Of a stretch of DNA of 64,000 nt, positions 38,108-47,062 are shown one piece after another. This DNA is from Sphingosinicella flava (lineage in GTDB: Bacteria > Pseudomonadota > Alphaproteobacteria > Sphingomonadales > Sphingomonadaceae). A program made the translations under genes and the position numbers. The first letter of the stretch is position 1. Every line of letters begins with the position of its first letter. The notes under the pieces were generated by a model. That model ran no database searches, was not told the DNA's origin, and saw nothing but the letters and a program-made list of their open reading frames with translations. Location of the stretch: positions 725,122 to 789,121 of the forward strand of contig NZ_CP065592.1 in assembly GCF_016025255.1 (NCBI RefSeq). The letters are read 5' to 3'.

Positions 38108-38214
38108 CGCTTACCCCTTTGTCATCGATAAGAGGCGGCTTAACCCCAAAATATTGAAAGGCCGTTAACCAGCGGGCGCTGGCGTGAAGGCCGTGCGAAC
38201 GCTAGCATGCCCCC

Positions 38215-39393
38215 ATGTTCTTCTCCTTCGTCGACGCGCTCCGCGCCGCGGGCATCCCAGCCTCCCTGAAGGAACATCTGACCCTGCTCGAAGCGCTCGA
38301 CGCCGAAGTGATCGCGGCACGGCCCGAGGATTTCTATTATCTGGCGCGGGCGACGTTCGTGAAGGACGAAAGCCTGATCGACCGTTTCGACCAAGTGTTC
38401 GGCAGGGTCTTCAAGGGGCTCGAGGCGGCCTATGGGACGGAAGAAGCGCCAATCCCCGAGGAATGGCTGAGGAAGATCGCCGAGCTTTACCTGACGCCGG
38501 AACAGATGGCGGAGATCAAGGCGCTCGGATCGTGGGAAGAAATCATGGAGACGCTGAAGAAGCGTCTGGAGGAGCAGAAGGAGCGGCATCAGGGCGGATC
38601 GAAATGGATCGGCACCGGCGGCACCTCCCCCTACGGCCATGGCGGCTACAATCCCGAGGGCGTGCGGATCGGCGGCGAAGGACGGCACGGGCGCGGGATC
38701 AAGGTGTGGGACAAGCGCGAGTTCCGGAATCTCGACAGCAGCAAGGAACTGGGCACTCGCAACATCAAAGTCGCGCTCCGCCGCCTGCGCCGCTTCGCGC
38801 GCGAGGGCGCGGCGGAGGAGCTGGACATCGACGGCACGATCGACGGCACGGCGCGCAAGGGCTGGCTCGACATCCGGATGCGGCAGGAGCGGCACAATGC
38901 GGTGAAATTGCTGCTCTTCCTCGATGTCGGCGGATCGATGGACCCGCATATCAAGGTGTGTGAGGAACTGTTCAGCGCCGCGACGAGCGAATTCAAGAAC
39001 CTCGAATTCTTCTACTTCCACAATTGCGTCTATGAGGGCGTGTGGAAGGACAATGCCCGCCGCTTCACGGAGCGGACGCCGACCTGGGACGTGCTCCACA
39101 AATATGGACATGATTACAAACTCGTCTTCGTCGGAGACGCGTCGATGAGCCCCTATGAAATCAGCCATGCGGGCGGATCGGTCGAACATTATAACGAGGA
39201 ATCGGGCGCGGCGTGGATGCAGCGGCTGGTCGGCACCTATCCCGCCGCGGTGTGGCTCAACCCGCTGGGCGACCAGCATTGGGGCTATTCCCATTCCATA
39301 GGGATGATCCGCGAATTGATGCGCGGGCGCATGTATCCGCTGACGCTCGATGGGCTGGACGATGCGATGCGGGAGCTTTCCCGCAAGAACTGA
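38215..39393 (+). CDS. VWA domain protein, CoxE-like
   Basis: 392 residues. The N-terminal ~190 residues are helical with a Gly-rich segment (GGSKWIGTGGTSPYGHGGYNPEGVRIGG). The C-terminal von Willebrand A domain has the MIDAS-type motif LLFLDVGGSMDPH, where the usual DxSxS reads DxGxS, as in other proteobacterial members. It is the likely partner of the MoxR ATPase at 34967. It is cytosolic, with no signal peptide. Gene neighbours that would name the client complex are absent. Confidence 0.9.
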   Translation: MFFSFVDALRAAGIPASLKEHLTLLEALDAEVIAARPEDFYYLARATFVKDESLIDRFDQVFGRVFKGLEAAYGTEEAPIPEEWLRKIAELYLTPEQMAEIKALGSWEEIMETLKKRLEEQKERHQGGSKWIGTGGTSPYGHGGYNPEGVRIGGEGRHGRGIKVWDKREFRNLDSSKELGTRNIKVALRRLRRFAREGAAEELDIDGTIDGTARKGWLDIRMRQERHNAVKLLLFLDVGGSMDPHIKVCEELFSAATSEFKNLEFFYFHNCVYEGVWKDNARRFTERTPTWDVLHKYGHDYKLVFVGDASMSPYEISHAGGSVEHYNEESGAAWMQRLVGTYPAAVWLNPLGDQHWGYSHSIGMIRELMRGRMYPLTLDGLDDAMRELSRKN

Positions 39394-39437
39394 ATGCCCG
39401 GCAATGCGTTGGCGAGGCAGATGAGGAGAAGCGCGAG

Positions 39438-40796
39438 ATGTTCACCAGCGTCAATCCCGCCACGGGCGCCGAAATCGCGACCTATGAGGAGCTGAAGCCC
39501 GAGGAGGTCGAAGCGAAGCTTCAATGCGCGGCCGATGCTTTTGCCCGCTGGCGGACGACCAGTCCCGGAGAGCGGGCCGAGCTGCTGTCGCGGATCGCCG
39601 GGCAATATGAGACGCATAAGGCCCGGCTCGCCCGCACCGTCACCGAAGAGATGGGCAAAACCTACAAGTCCGCCGTCGCCGAGATAGAGAAGTGCATCGC
39701 GGGCTTCCGCTATTATGCCAAGCGCGGACCGGCGATGCTGGAGCCGGAGAAAGCAATGCTGGCGAACGGGCGCCAGGGGGAAACGCACCTCCTTCCCCAG
39801 GGCCCGGTGCTGGCCGTCATGCCGTGGAATTTCCCTTTCTGGCAGACGGTGCGGTTCCTCGCTCCGACGATCATGGCGGGGAATGTCGGACTTTTGAAGC
39901 ATGCCAGCATCGTGCAGGGCTGCGCCGGACTGATGGAGGAGATGATGGCGGCGGCTGGAGCGCCGGAAGGCCTGTTCCAGAATCTACGCATCAAATCCGG
40001 CGCCGTGGCAAGCATCATCGCGGACGAGCGAATCGTAGCGGTGACGCTGACAGGAAGCGAAGGCGCGGGCGCGTCGGTTGCGGAAGTCGCGGGCAGACAT
40101 CTCAAGAAAGTGGTGCTGGAGCTCGGCGGTTCCGATCCTTTCATCGTCATGCCTTCTGCCGATATCAATGCAGCGATCCCCCAGGCGGTGACGGCGCGCG
40201 TCCAGAATACCGGCCAATCCTGCATCTGCGGCAAGCGAATGATCGTCCATGCCGATATCCATGACGACTTCCTGAAAGGCTTTACGAACGCCATGCTGGC
40301 GGTGCGCGCGGGCGATCCGATGGATGAAGCGACGGACATGGGCCCCCTTTCCAGCTTCGAGCAGCTCGATACGGTGCTGGATCAATTGGAGCGTGCCAAA
40401 GCCGCGGGCGGAACGCTGACAGGGGGTGAGCGGATCGGCAATGCGGGTGCCTTCATCTCGGCGGGCGTGCTGACCGGCGTTCCGTGGGATAGCGAGATCG
40501 CGCGCGAGGAGATTTTCGGGCCGGTCGCGATGGTGTTCAAGGCGAAGGATGCGGACGAAGCGATCCGCATTGCCAATGCCGTGCCTTTCGGCCTCGGTTC
40601 GTCGGTCTGGACGAACGACGAAGCCGAAAAGCGCCGCTTCATCACGGAGATCGAAGCGGGCATGACGGCGGTGAACCAGATGCTCGCCTCCGCGCCCGAA
40701 GTGCCGTTCGGCGGGATCAAGCGGTCGGGGCACGGCCGGGAATTGGGACGCGAGGGCTTGCGCGAATTCGCGAATTTGAAGACCGTGATGCTGTGA
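39438..40796 (+). CDS. NAD(P)-dependent aldehyde dehydrogenase, succinate-semialdehyde type
   Basis: 452 residues. Class signatures: MPWNFPFWQTVRFLAPTIMAGNVGLLKHAS (cofactor binding), VVLELGGSDPFIV with the general-base Glu, GQSCICGKR with the catalytic Cys, EEIFGPVAMVF and PFGGIKRSGHGRELG. The compact length and sequence are most like the GabD2/YneI-type succinate-semialdehyde dehydrogenases, so the substrate is a small semialdehyde by inference. The following acetyltransferase starts with a GTGA overlap, so the two are translationally coupled. Confidence 0.9.
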   Translation: MFTSVNPATGAEIATYEELKPEEVEAKLQCAADAFARWRTTSPGERAELLSRIAGQYETHKARLARTVTEEMGKTYKSAVAEIEKCIAGFRYYAKRGPAMLEPEKAMLANGRQGETHLLPQGPVLAVMPWNFPFWQTVRFLAPTIMAGNVGLLKHASIVQGCAGLMEEMMAAAGAPEGLFQNLRIKSGAVASIIADERIVAVTLTGSEGAGASVAEVAGRHLKKVVLELGGSDPFIVMPSADINAAIPQAVTARVQNTGQSCICGKRMIVHADIHDDFLKGFTNAMLAVRAGDPMDEATDMGPLSSFEQLDTVLDQLERAKAAGGTLTGGERIGNAGAFISAGVLTGVPWDSEIAREEIFGPVAMVFKAKDADEAIRIANAVPFGLGSSVWTNDEAEKRRFITEIEAGMTAVNQMLASAPEVPFGGIKRSGHGRELGREGLREFANLKTVML

Positions 40797-41269
40797 CTTC
40801 CGTTTCAGACTGGACGGTCCGGCGCCTTGGGTCGGACGATATTTCCCTCTTCCGCGGCCTGAACGCGATGTTCTGCAAGGCGTTTGAGGATCATGAAAGC
40901 TATGGGGCTAATCCACCGGACGATGCCTATGCACACTCCCTGCTTGCCAAGGAGCATGTGATCGCGCTCGCCGCCGTGGCGGACGGTGCGGTGATCGGCG
41001 GGCTTGTCGCTTATGAATTCGACAAGTTCGAGCAGGCGCGGCGGGAAATCTATATCTACGATCTTGCCGTCGAGGAAGCGTATCGGCGGGAAGGTATTGC
41101 GACCGCCTTGATCGAGGCATTGCGCGACATCGCCCGAAACAGCGGAGCCTGGGTCATCTTCGTGCAGGCCGATCATGGCGACGATCCGGCCATTGCCCTT
41201 TACGACAAATTGGGCGTGCGGGAGGAGGTTCTGCACTTCGACATCCCGATCGAAGGCAAGGACGCTTAG
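40793..41269 (+). CDS. GNAT acetyltransferase, AAC(3)-I-like
   Basis: 158 residues. YIYDLAVEEAYRREGIATALIEALRD is the GNAT acetyl-CoA motif. SGAWVIFVQADHGDDPAIALYDKLGVREEVLHFDI matches, almost residue for residue, the C-terminal pattern of aminoglycoside 3-N-acetyltransferases of type I as I know them (YVQADYGDDPAVALYTKLG). FDKFEQARREIYIY and the N-terminal LNAMFCKAFEDHESY also fit. It may acetylate gentamicin-type aminoglycosides, but chromosomal relatives can have other substrates. GTG start overlapping the dehydrogenase stop. Confidence 0.85.
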   Translation: MTSVSDWTVRRLGSDDISLFRGLNAMFCKAFEDHESYGANPPDDAYAHSLLAKEHVIALAAVADGAVIGGLVAYEFDKFEQARREIYIYDLAVEEAYRREGIATALIEALRDIARNSGAWVIFVQADHGDDPAIALYDKLGVREEVLHFDIPIEGKDA

Positions 41270-42465
41270 TAGCGCAGGAAGGGCCGCCGTTCCACATCCC
41301 ATGCCTGTTCGTCGGGAAGGGTCAACGCGTCGAGCTCGGCCGGTGCCGTGGCGGGATCGTCGACCCACTCGCGCAGCAGCGGGCTGCCGTTGATGACGTC
41401 GATGGGGAGCTTTCCGAATTCATATTCGTAGGGGAAATCGCGCCACAGGTCGTAATCCGGATAGAGGCGGCGGATCGCCTTGAAGGCGAGCGCCTGGACG
41501 CGCCAGGGCTTGAAGGCGTGATGATCGTAGAAGGCGCCTTCCGCATGAATGTGAACGCCGCTGCACAAGCGCCCGACATGCTTGTGGAATGTCGGTTCGA
41601 ACCAGCAGTCGCGGAGCTTGCAGCCTTGAAGCCACTGTGGCGCGAGGTTCTGCATTTCACCGATGATGGCGCGGGCGTCGATATCCGGCGCGCCGAACAG
41701 TTCGAGGGGGCGGGTCGTGCCCCTGCCCTCCGACAGGGTCGCCCCTTCGAGCATGACGGTTCCGGCATAGGCGCGGGCCATGTTGAGATTGGGGGCGTTG
41801 GGGCTGGGATTGATCCAGAGGCGCTCCTGGGGCCAGCCGAAACCCGGCGCGGCGTCGGGCTGATAGCCATCCATCTCGATCAAGCGGTAGGCGACGTCGA
41901 GCTTGTAATGATCGATGAACCAAAGGCCGAGCTCGCCCAGGGTGAGGCCGTGGCGCATCGGCATCGGCCCGGCGCCGACGAAGCTTTCCCAGCCTGTGCG
42001 GAGCGTCAGCCCCTCGACGGGACGCCCGGCGGGATTGGGGCGGTCGAGTACCCAGACTTCCTTGCCGTGGGTGGCAGCGGCTTCCAGCACGTAGAGAAGC
42101 GTGGTGATGAAGGTGTAGATGCGGCAGCCCAAATCCTGCAGGTCGATCAGGATGACGTCGAACGTGTCCAGCATCGCGTCGGTCGGGCGGCGGACTTCAC
42201 CATAGAGGCTGAAGACGGGAATGCCGTGAGCGGGATCGCGGAAATCCGGCGATTCCATCATATTGTCCTGCTTATCGCCGCGCAGGCCGTGCTGGGGGCC
42301 GAAGGCGGCGGTGAGCGTCACGTCGTCCAGCGCCGCGAGCGCATCGAGGCTGTGCGCGAGGTCTTCCGTCACCGATGCGGGATGGGCGAGCAAAGCAACG
42401 CGACGTCCTTCGAGCGGGGCGCGGAGGGTGGGGTCGGCGAGGAGGCGGTCGATTCCGAATTTCAT
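41266..42465 (-). CDS. Exo-beta-N-acetylmuramidase NamZ-like (DUF1343)
   Basis: 399 residues. The DUF1343 signatures are present: RRVALLAHPASV, AFGPQHGLRGDKQDNM, PVFSLYGEVRRPT, VILIDLQDLGCRIYTFITTLLYVLEAA, VLDRPNPAGR, WINPSPNAPNLN and EGRGTTRPLELFGAP. Family members remove terminal MurNAc from peptidoglycan fragments in recycling. No signal peptide is visible in this copy, so it is probably cytosolic. ATG 42465 overlaps the stop of the upstream gene (ATGA). Confidence 0.88.
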   Translation of the reverse strand: MKFGIDRLLADPTLRAPLEGRRVALLAHPASVTEDLAHSLDALAALDDVTLTAAFGPQHGLRGDKQDNMMESPDFRDPAHGIPVFSLYGEVRRPTDAMLDTFDVILIDLQDLGCRIYTFITTLLYVLEAAATHGKEVWVLDRPNPAGRPVEGLTLRTGWESFVGAGPMPMRHGLTLGELGLWFIDHYKLDVAYRLIEMDGYQPDAAPGFGWPQERLWINPSPNAPNLNMARAYAGTVMLEGATLSEGRGTTRPLELFGAPDIDARAIIGEMQNLAPQWLQGCKLRDCWFEPTFHKHVGRLCSGVHIHAEGAFYDHHAFKPWRVQALAFKAIRRLYPDYDLWRDFPYEYEFGKLPIDVINGSPLLREWVDDPATAPAELDALTLPDEQAWDVERRPFLRY

Positions 42466-43100
42466 GACGGCATCGCTGCCGGGAGTTCGAGCGCAAAGCA
42501 ATCCTGATGATGGAAATCCGGCTTTCCCGGCGGGTGTTTCAGCGCCCAATAGGAGATGCGGCCGTTCCGTTCCTCGATCACGGCGGAGAGGGCGAGATGC
42601 CAGGGCGCATCGAGGGGAAGCATGGTGGGTTGGAGCTCCAATGTCGCGGTCAGCATGAAGAAGGGCGTATCGAAGCGGTCGAGCGGCCCTAGGCCAGCGG
42701 CGAGGCCGTCATCGTGGTCGCTCAGCGGCTCGTGCCGCAGGTAGGTTCCAATGGCTGGATCGCCCACGTGCTTTTCGGGCACCATGCCTTCGCGGTAGCG
42801 GGTGAAACGGTAGCAATTCCATTCGCCTGACGGAGCGAAGTTGAATTCGCGATAGGCGCTGTCCTCGCCGACCCGCAGGAAGGCTTCGAAACAAGTGGTG
42901 CGCCAGAGCTCATCCTTCCGCGCGTGGCCCTTCACGTGATGGGCAAAGCGGAGGGCGTCGATCTTGCCGGTGGCGATGAAGCGCAGCGCGATGCGGCGGA
43001 GGCCCGAACGGCTGCCGTGGCGGCCGACCTCGACTTCCATCCCGGTGAGCGGACCGCAGGGCGTATCAGGATGGCATTGAAGGGCGACGCTTTTGGCCAT
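42462..43100 (-). CDS. DOMON-like domain protein
   Basis: 212 residues, beta-rich, without signal peptide. LRFIATGKIDALRF, RKDELWRTTCFEAFLRVGEDSAYREFNFAPSGEWNCYRFTRYREGM and ISYWALKHPPGKPDFHHQDCFALEL match the DOMON-like family common in alphaproteobacteria, which may bind a ligand or sugar. It is coupled to the downstream NamZ-like gene by ATGA, hinting at a shared role in cell-wall or carbohydrate recycling. This is inference. Confidence 0.8.
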   Translation of the reverse strand: MAKSVALQCHPDTPCGPLTGMEVEVGRHGSRSGLRRIALRFIATGKIDALRFAHHVKGHARKDELWRTTCFEAFLRVGEDSAYREFNFAPSGEWNCYRFTRYREGMVPEKHVGDPAIGTYLRHEPLSDHDDGLAAGLGPLDRFDTPFFMLTATLELQPTMLPLDAPWHLALSAVIEERNGRISYWALKHPPGKPDFHHQDCFALELPAAMPS

Positions 43101-43190
43101 GCATCCGGCCTAAGTGAAGGACAGGGCTTCGACAAGCGCGGCCCGAACGGTGTTGGTCGCAGGAGAAGGCCGTGCTAACCGCGCCCCGCT

Positions 43191-44414
43191 ATGACCGAAT
43201 ACAAATCCGATCTCCTTCGCCTGCTGTCCGAGCGCGGCTACATCCATCAGGTGACCGACGCGGAGGGCCTCGACGCCCTCGCCGCGAAGCAGATCGTGCC
43301 CGGTTATATCGGCTTCGACGCGACCGCCCCTTCCCTTCATATCGGCAGCCTGGTCCAGATCATGATGCTGCGGCGGCTCCAGCAGGCGGGGCACAAGCCG
43401 ATCGCGCTGATGGGCGGCGGCACGACCAAGGTGGGCGACCCGTCCGGCAAGGACGAAAGCCGCAAGATGCTGAGCAACGAGGCGATCGACGCGAACATCC
43501 AGACGATCCTGACGCCGTTCCGCAACATGCTGACATTCGGCGACGGGCCGACCGATGCCGTCATGGTCAACAATGACGACTGGCTGTCGAAATTAGAGTA
43601 TATTCCTTTCCTGCGCGACATCGGGCCGCATTTCACGATCAACCGGATGCTGACGTTCGACAGCGTGCAGCTGCGGCTGGAACGGGAGCAGCCGCTGACC
43701 TTCCTCGAATTCAATTACATGATCCTGCAGGCCTACGACTTCCTGGAATTGTCGCGGCGGCGGGGCTGCCTGCTGCAGATGGGCGGAAGCGACCAGTGGG
43801 GGAATATCGTCAACGGCGTCGAGCTGACGCGCCGAATGGACGGTCGCCAAGTGTTCGGCCTGACGACCCCGCTCATCACCACGGCCGATGGCGCGAAGAT
43901 GGGCAAGACGGCGGCGGGCGCGGTGTGGCTGAATGCCGATCAGCTTAGCCCTTACGATTATTGGCAATTTTGGCGGAACACGCAGGATGCCGATGTCGGT
44001 CGGTTTCTGAAATTGTTCACCGATCTGCCGCTGGACGAGATCGCGCGGCTGGAGGCGCTGCAGGGTAGCGAGATCAACGAGGCTAAGAAGGTGCTGGCCG
44101 ATCATGCCACGGCATTGGCGCACGGCGGGGATGCAGCACTGGAAGCGGCGGAGACGGCGCGCAAGACCTTCGAAGAAGGCGCGGCGGGCGAGGCGCTGCC
44201 GACTTTTTCCGTGCCTTCGGGGGAGATCGGGATCATCGATGCGATGGTGGCTTTGGGGCTGTGTGCGTCCAAAGGCGAGGCGAAGCGGCTGATCGCGGGT
44301 GGCGGTGCCAAGGTGGATGGCGAGAAGGTTGAGAGCGAAACGGCGACGGTGTCAGTCGAGGGCCAGGTCCGCGTTTCTGCAGGCAAGAAGAAGCACGGGA
44401 TTTTGACGCGGTGA
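43191..44414 (+). CDS. tyrS: Tyrosine--tRNA ligase
   Basis: 407 residues, class I synthetase charging tRNA-Tyr. The HIGH motif reads HIGS, the KMSKS motif reads KMGKT, and [15 protein letters not shown] is the tyrosine-binding stretch. The C-terminal S4 RNA-binding domain is intact ([26 protein letters not shown]). The start [20 protein letters not shown] is typical. It is followed by a family A repeat pair and the convergent recG. Confidence 0.97.
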   Translation: MTEYKSDLLRLLSERGYIHQVTDAEGLDALAAKQIVPGYIGFDATAPSLHIGSLVQIMMLRRLQQAGHKPIALMGGGTTKVGDPSGKDESRKMLSNEAIDANIQTILTPFRNMLTFGDGPTDAVMVNNDDWLSKLEYIPFLRDIGPHFTINRMLTFDSVQLRLEREQPLTFLEFNYMILQAYDFLELSRRRGCLLQMGGSDQWGNIVNGVELTRRMDGRQVFGLTTPLITTADGAKMGKTAAGAVWLNADQLSPYDYWQFWRNTQDADVGRFLKLFTDLPLDEIARLEALQGSEINEAKKVLADHATALAHGGDAALEAAETARKTFEEGAAGEALPTFSVPSGEIGIIDAMVALGLCASKGEAKRLIAGGGAKVDGEKVESETATVSVEGQVRVSAGKKKHGILTR

Positions 44415-44419
44415 GAATG

Positions 44420-44527
44420 CCCCTCCCCCTTGATGGGGGAGGCTGGGTGGGGGGTGATCTACGACGTAGAGCGCGTTCCTTCCGGAGACATCACCCCTCC
44501 CCAACCCCTCCCCATCGAGGGGAGGGG
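44420..44527. repeat. Paired inverted repeat (family A); doubles as terminator
   Basis: Hairpin CCCCTCCCCCTTGATGGGGG, tail CTGGGTGGGGGGTGATC, core TACGACGTAGAGCGCG, tail ACATCACCCCTCCCC, hairpin CCCCTCCCCATCGAGGGGAG plus GGG. The last hairpin is followed by CTTTTTG, so on the plus strand it could terminate tyrS. There is no nested junction element in this copy. Confidence 0.85.
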
Positions 44528-44534
44528 CTTTTTG

Positions 44535-46592
44535 TTAGCCACTCCTGAGCAAGTCCACCGCCGCATCCCTTTCGAAAAGATAGAGAAGGTTGCGCGCCGT
44601 CTGGCCGCGTTCGCCCTTGAGGCCGCCGTCGCGGTCGATGAGGAGACGGGCATCTCCGGTTGCGACGGGCGCAAGTTCCTGGAGGAGTTCGGGCGTGGCG
44701 AGGCGGAATTGCGCTTCGCCCGACTGGCGGGTGCCGAGAATTTCTCCAGCGCCGCGCAGACGGAGGTCTTCCTCGGCGATGCGGAAGCCGTCATTGGTTT
44801 CGCGCATCAGGGCGAGGCGCGCGCGGGCGGTTTCGCTCAAGGCGTTGCCGCGGAGGAGGAGGCAGACGGAGCGCTGGTCCCCCCGCCCAACGCGGCCGCG
44901 CAGCTGGTGGAGCTGGGCGAGGCCGAAGCGGTCTGCGCCCTCGATGATCATCAAGGTTGCATTGGGGACATCCACGCCAACCTCGATCACCGTGGTCGCG
45001 ACGAGGACGGAGAGGCTGTTGCGCTGGAAGGCCGCCATGACAGCGTCCTTTTCCGGGCCCTTCATGCGGCCATGGACGAGGCCGATCCGGTCGCCGAAGC
45101 GCTGGCGGAGGGTGCGGGCGCGTTCCTCGGCGGCGGCCTGATCGGAGGCTTCGCTTTCCTCGACGAGGGGACAGACCCAATAGGCCTGACCGCCGGCCTC
45201 CATGTGACGGCCAAGGGCGTCGACGACTTCGGCGAGGCGATCGACGCTCAGCACGCGGGTTTCGATCGGCTGGCGGCCCGGCGGCATTTCGTCGAGGCGG
45301 CTCACGTCCATCTCGCCATATTGGGTGAGCGTCAGCGTGCGCGGGATCGGCGTTGCGGTCATGACGAGGAGGTGCGGCGGGTGAGCGGCCTTGCTCGCCA
45401 ACATCATGCGCTGTGCGACGCCGAAGCGGTGCTGCTCGTCCACCACGGCGAGGCCGAGATTCTTGTAGCCGACCGCCTCCTGAAAAATGGCATGGGTGCC
45501 GACGAGGATGTGGATCGAGCCGTCCGCTAGGCCCATCAAGGTGGCGTCGCGCGCCCTGCCCTTCTCGCGGCCGGTGAGGATCGCGACATTGACCGGAAGG
45601 CCGGAGAGTTGGCGGATCAGGGTTTCGAAATGCTGGCGGGCGAGAATTTCGGTTGGGGCGAGCAGCGCGCCCTGCGCCCCGGCCTCCACGGCGATCAGCA
45701 GGGCTTCGAGCGCCACGAGCGTCTTGCCGGAGCCGACATCGCCCTGGAGCAGGCGGAGCATCGGCATGTCCTGCTGCATGTCGCCCTCGATCTCGCCCAT
45801 GGCGCGGCGCTGGGCGCCGGTGGGAGCATAAGGGAGGTTGAGCATGGCGCGGAGGCGGCCGTCGCCCTTCAGGGGCACGCCCTTGCGCTTGCGGGACGAG
45901 GCGCGGACGAGGCTGAGCGCAAGCTGGTTGGCGAAGATTTCGTCATAAGCGAGGCGGTGGCGGGCGGCATCGGCCTCCGGATCGCGATGGGCCTGATGAA
46001 GCGCCTTCTGCCAATCCGGCCAGCCGCGTTTCGCCATCAGGCTCGGTTCGATCCATTCGCCGAGGCTGGGGAGGCGTTCGAGCGCCTGTGCGGCAAGCTG
46101 GCCCATGCGGTTGTTGGTGAGGCCTTCGGAGAGCGGATAGACGGGCTCGCGGAGCGGCAGCGTTCCGGCCTCGGCGGGTGGCAAGACATAGTCCGGATGA
46201 ACCATCTGCAATTCCTGGCCGTAGCGGTCGAGCTTGCCGGAGATGATCTTGGGCTCGCCAAGGGGAAGCTGCTTCTTGGCCCAGCCCGGATTGTTGAAAT
46301 ATGTGAGGGTCACGTAATTGCCCGCCTTGTCCGTGGCGTGGACACGGAACGGCCCCCTGCCCCCGCTTTGGCGGTAATCGACGGGCGTCACCTCGACGAC
46401 GATGATGCGGCCGACATCGGCCTCGTCCAGCTCCGCGACGCGGCGGCGCTCAATCCAGCTGACCGGCAGGTGGAACAGGATGTCGGCGACCTTTTCCAGC
46501 CCCAGCCGCTTCAGCGGCTTGGCAAGGCCTGGGCCGATGCCCTTCAGCACCTCCACTTCGGCGAACAGCGGATTGAGTCTATCGGGCCGCAT
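44535..46592 (-). CDS. recG: ATP-dependent DNA helicase RecG
   Basis: 685 residues. The N-terminal wedge/OB domain recognises forks (TPVDYRQSGGRGPFRVHATDKAG region). The superfamily-2 helicase motifs follow: RLLQGDVGSGKTLVAL (Walker A), VVDEQHRFGVAQR (DEQH box), LVMTATPIPRTLTL, IEVGVDVPNATLM and RFGLAQLHQLRGRVGRG. It remodels stalled forks and Holliday junctions. It is convergent with tyrS; its start faces sdhE across a family D repeat. Confidence 0.96.
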   Translation of the reverse strand: MRPDRLNPLFAEVEVLKGIGPGLAKPLKRLGLEKVADILFHLPVSWIERRRVAELDEADVGRIIVVEVTPVDYRQSGGRGPFRVHATDKAGNYVTLTYFNNPGWAKKQLPLGEPKIISGKLDRYGQELQMVHPDYVLPPAEAGTLPLREPVYPLSEGLTNNRMGQLAAQALERLPSLGEWIEPSLMAKRGWPDWQKALHQAHRDPEADAARHRLAYDEIFANQLALSLVRASSRKRKGVPLKGDGRLRAMLNLPYAPTGAQRRAMGEIEGDMQQDMPMLRLLQGDVGSGKTLVALEALLIAVEAGAQGALLAPTEILARQHFETLIRQLSGLPVNVAILTGREKGRARDATLMGLADGSIHILVGTHAIFQEAVGYKNLGLAVVDEQHRFGVAQRMMLASKAAHPPHLLVMTATPIPRTLTLTQYGEMDVSRLDEMPPGRQPIETRVLSVDRLAEVVDALGRHMEAGGQAYWVCPLVEESEASDQAAAEERARTLRQRFGDRIGLVHGRMKGPEKDAVMAAFQRNSLSVLVATTVIEVGVDVPNATLMIIEGADRFGLAQLHQLRGRVGRGDQRSVCLLLRGNALSETARARLALMRETNDGFRIAEEDLRLRGAGEILGTRQSGEAQFRLATPELLQELAPVATGDARLLIDRDGGLKGERGQTARNLLYLFERDAAVDLLRSG

Positions 46593-46644
46593 GACTAGAT
46601 GCGTGTCCTAATCAAAGGGGAGGTGGGAAACCAGTGCCTCTCTC

Positions 46645-46713
46645 GTGTTCCTGCGAAAGCAGGAACCCAGTTTCACCTTTAGCGCCGCTGGGCTCCTGCC
46701 TTCGCAGGAGCAC
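46645..46713. repeat. Paired hairpin repeat (family D)
   Basis: GTGTTCCTGCGAAAGCAGGAAC (46645) and GCTCCTGCCTTCGCAGGAGC (46692) face each other around CCCAGTTTCACCTTTAGCGCCGCTGGG, which is itself able to pair. It lies between the divergent starts of recG and sdhE, so it overlaps their regulatory region. Confidence 0.75.
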
Positions 46714-46728
46714 AGCGAGCATGGAGCC

Positions 46729-46998
46729 ATGATGGATCGCGACAACCGCCTGAAACGCCTGCGCTTTCGCGCCTGGCACCGGGGCACGAAGGAGGCCGAC
46801 CTGCTGATCGGCGGCTATTTCGACGCGCATCATGCAGGCTGGAGCGAGGCGGAGATCGGCTGGTTCGAGGCTCTGCTCGGCGAGGAGGATGTCGAGATCA
46901 TGGCCTGGGCCATCGGCACCCAGGCGCCGCCCGCGCGTTACGAGGGGCCGATGATGAGCAAGCTCCAGACCCTCGATTATATCAGGCATTTGCGGTGA
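46729..46998 (+). CDS. sdhE: FAD assembly factor SdhE
   Basis: 89 residues. RDNRLKRLRFRAWHRGTKEADLLIGGYFDAHHAGWSEAEIGWFEALLGEEDVEIMAWAIG contains the RGxxE signature (RGTKE) needed for covalent flavinylation of succinate dehydrogenase. Two ATG codons are adjacent (46729 and 46732); GGAG precedes them. A recG-sdhE-mfd order is common in alphaproteobacteria. Confidence 0.92.
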   Translation: MMDRDNRLKRLRFRAWHRGTKEADLLIGGYFDAHHAGWSEAEIGWFEALLGEEDVEIMAWAIGTQAPPARYEGPMMSKLQTLDYIRHLR

Positions 46999-47015
46999 TG
47001 GCGGGCGTAGTCTCG

Positions 47016-47036
47016 CCCCTCCCCCTTGATGGGGGA
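47016..47036. repeat. Solo half of a family A repeat upstream of mfd
   Basis: A single CCCCTCCCCCTTGATGGGGG hairpin without a facing partner lies 26 bp before the mfd start. It suggests that the halves can exist alone, or that a partner was lost. It could affect mfd translation initiation. Confidence 0.65.
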
Positions 47037-47062
47037 TGGCTTTCTTGGGCGAGCGGCAGGGC

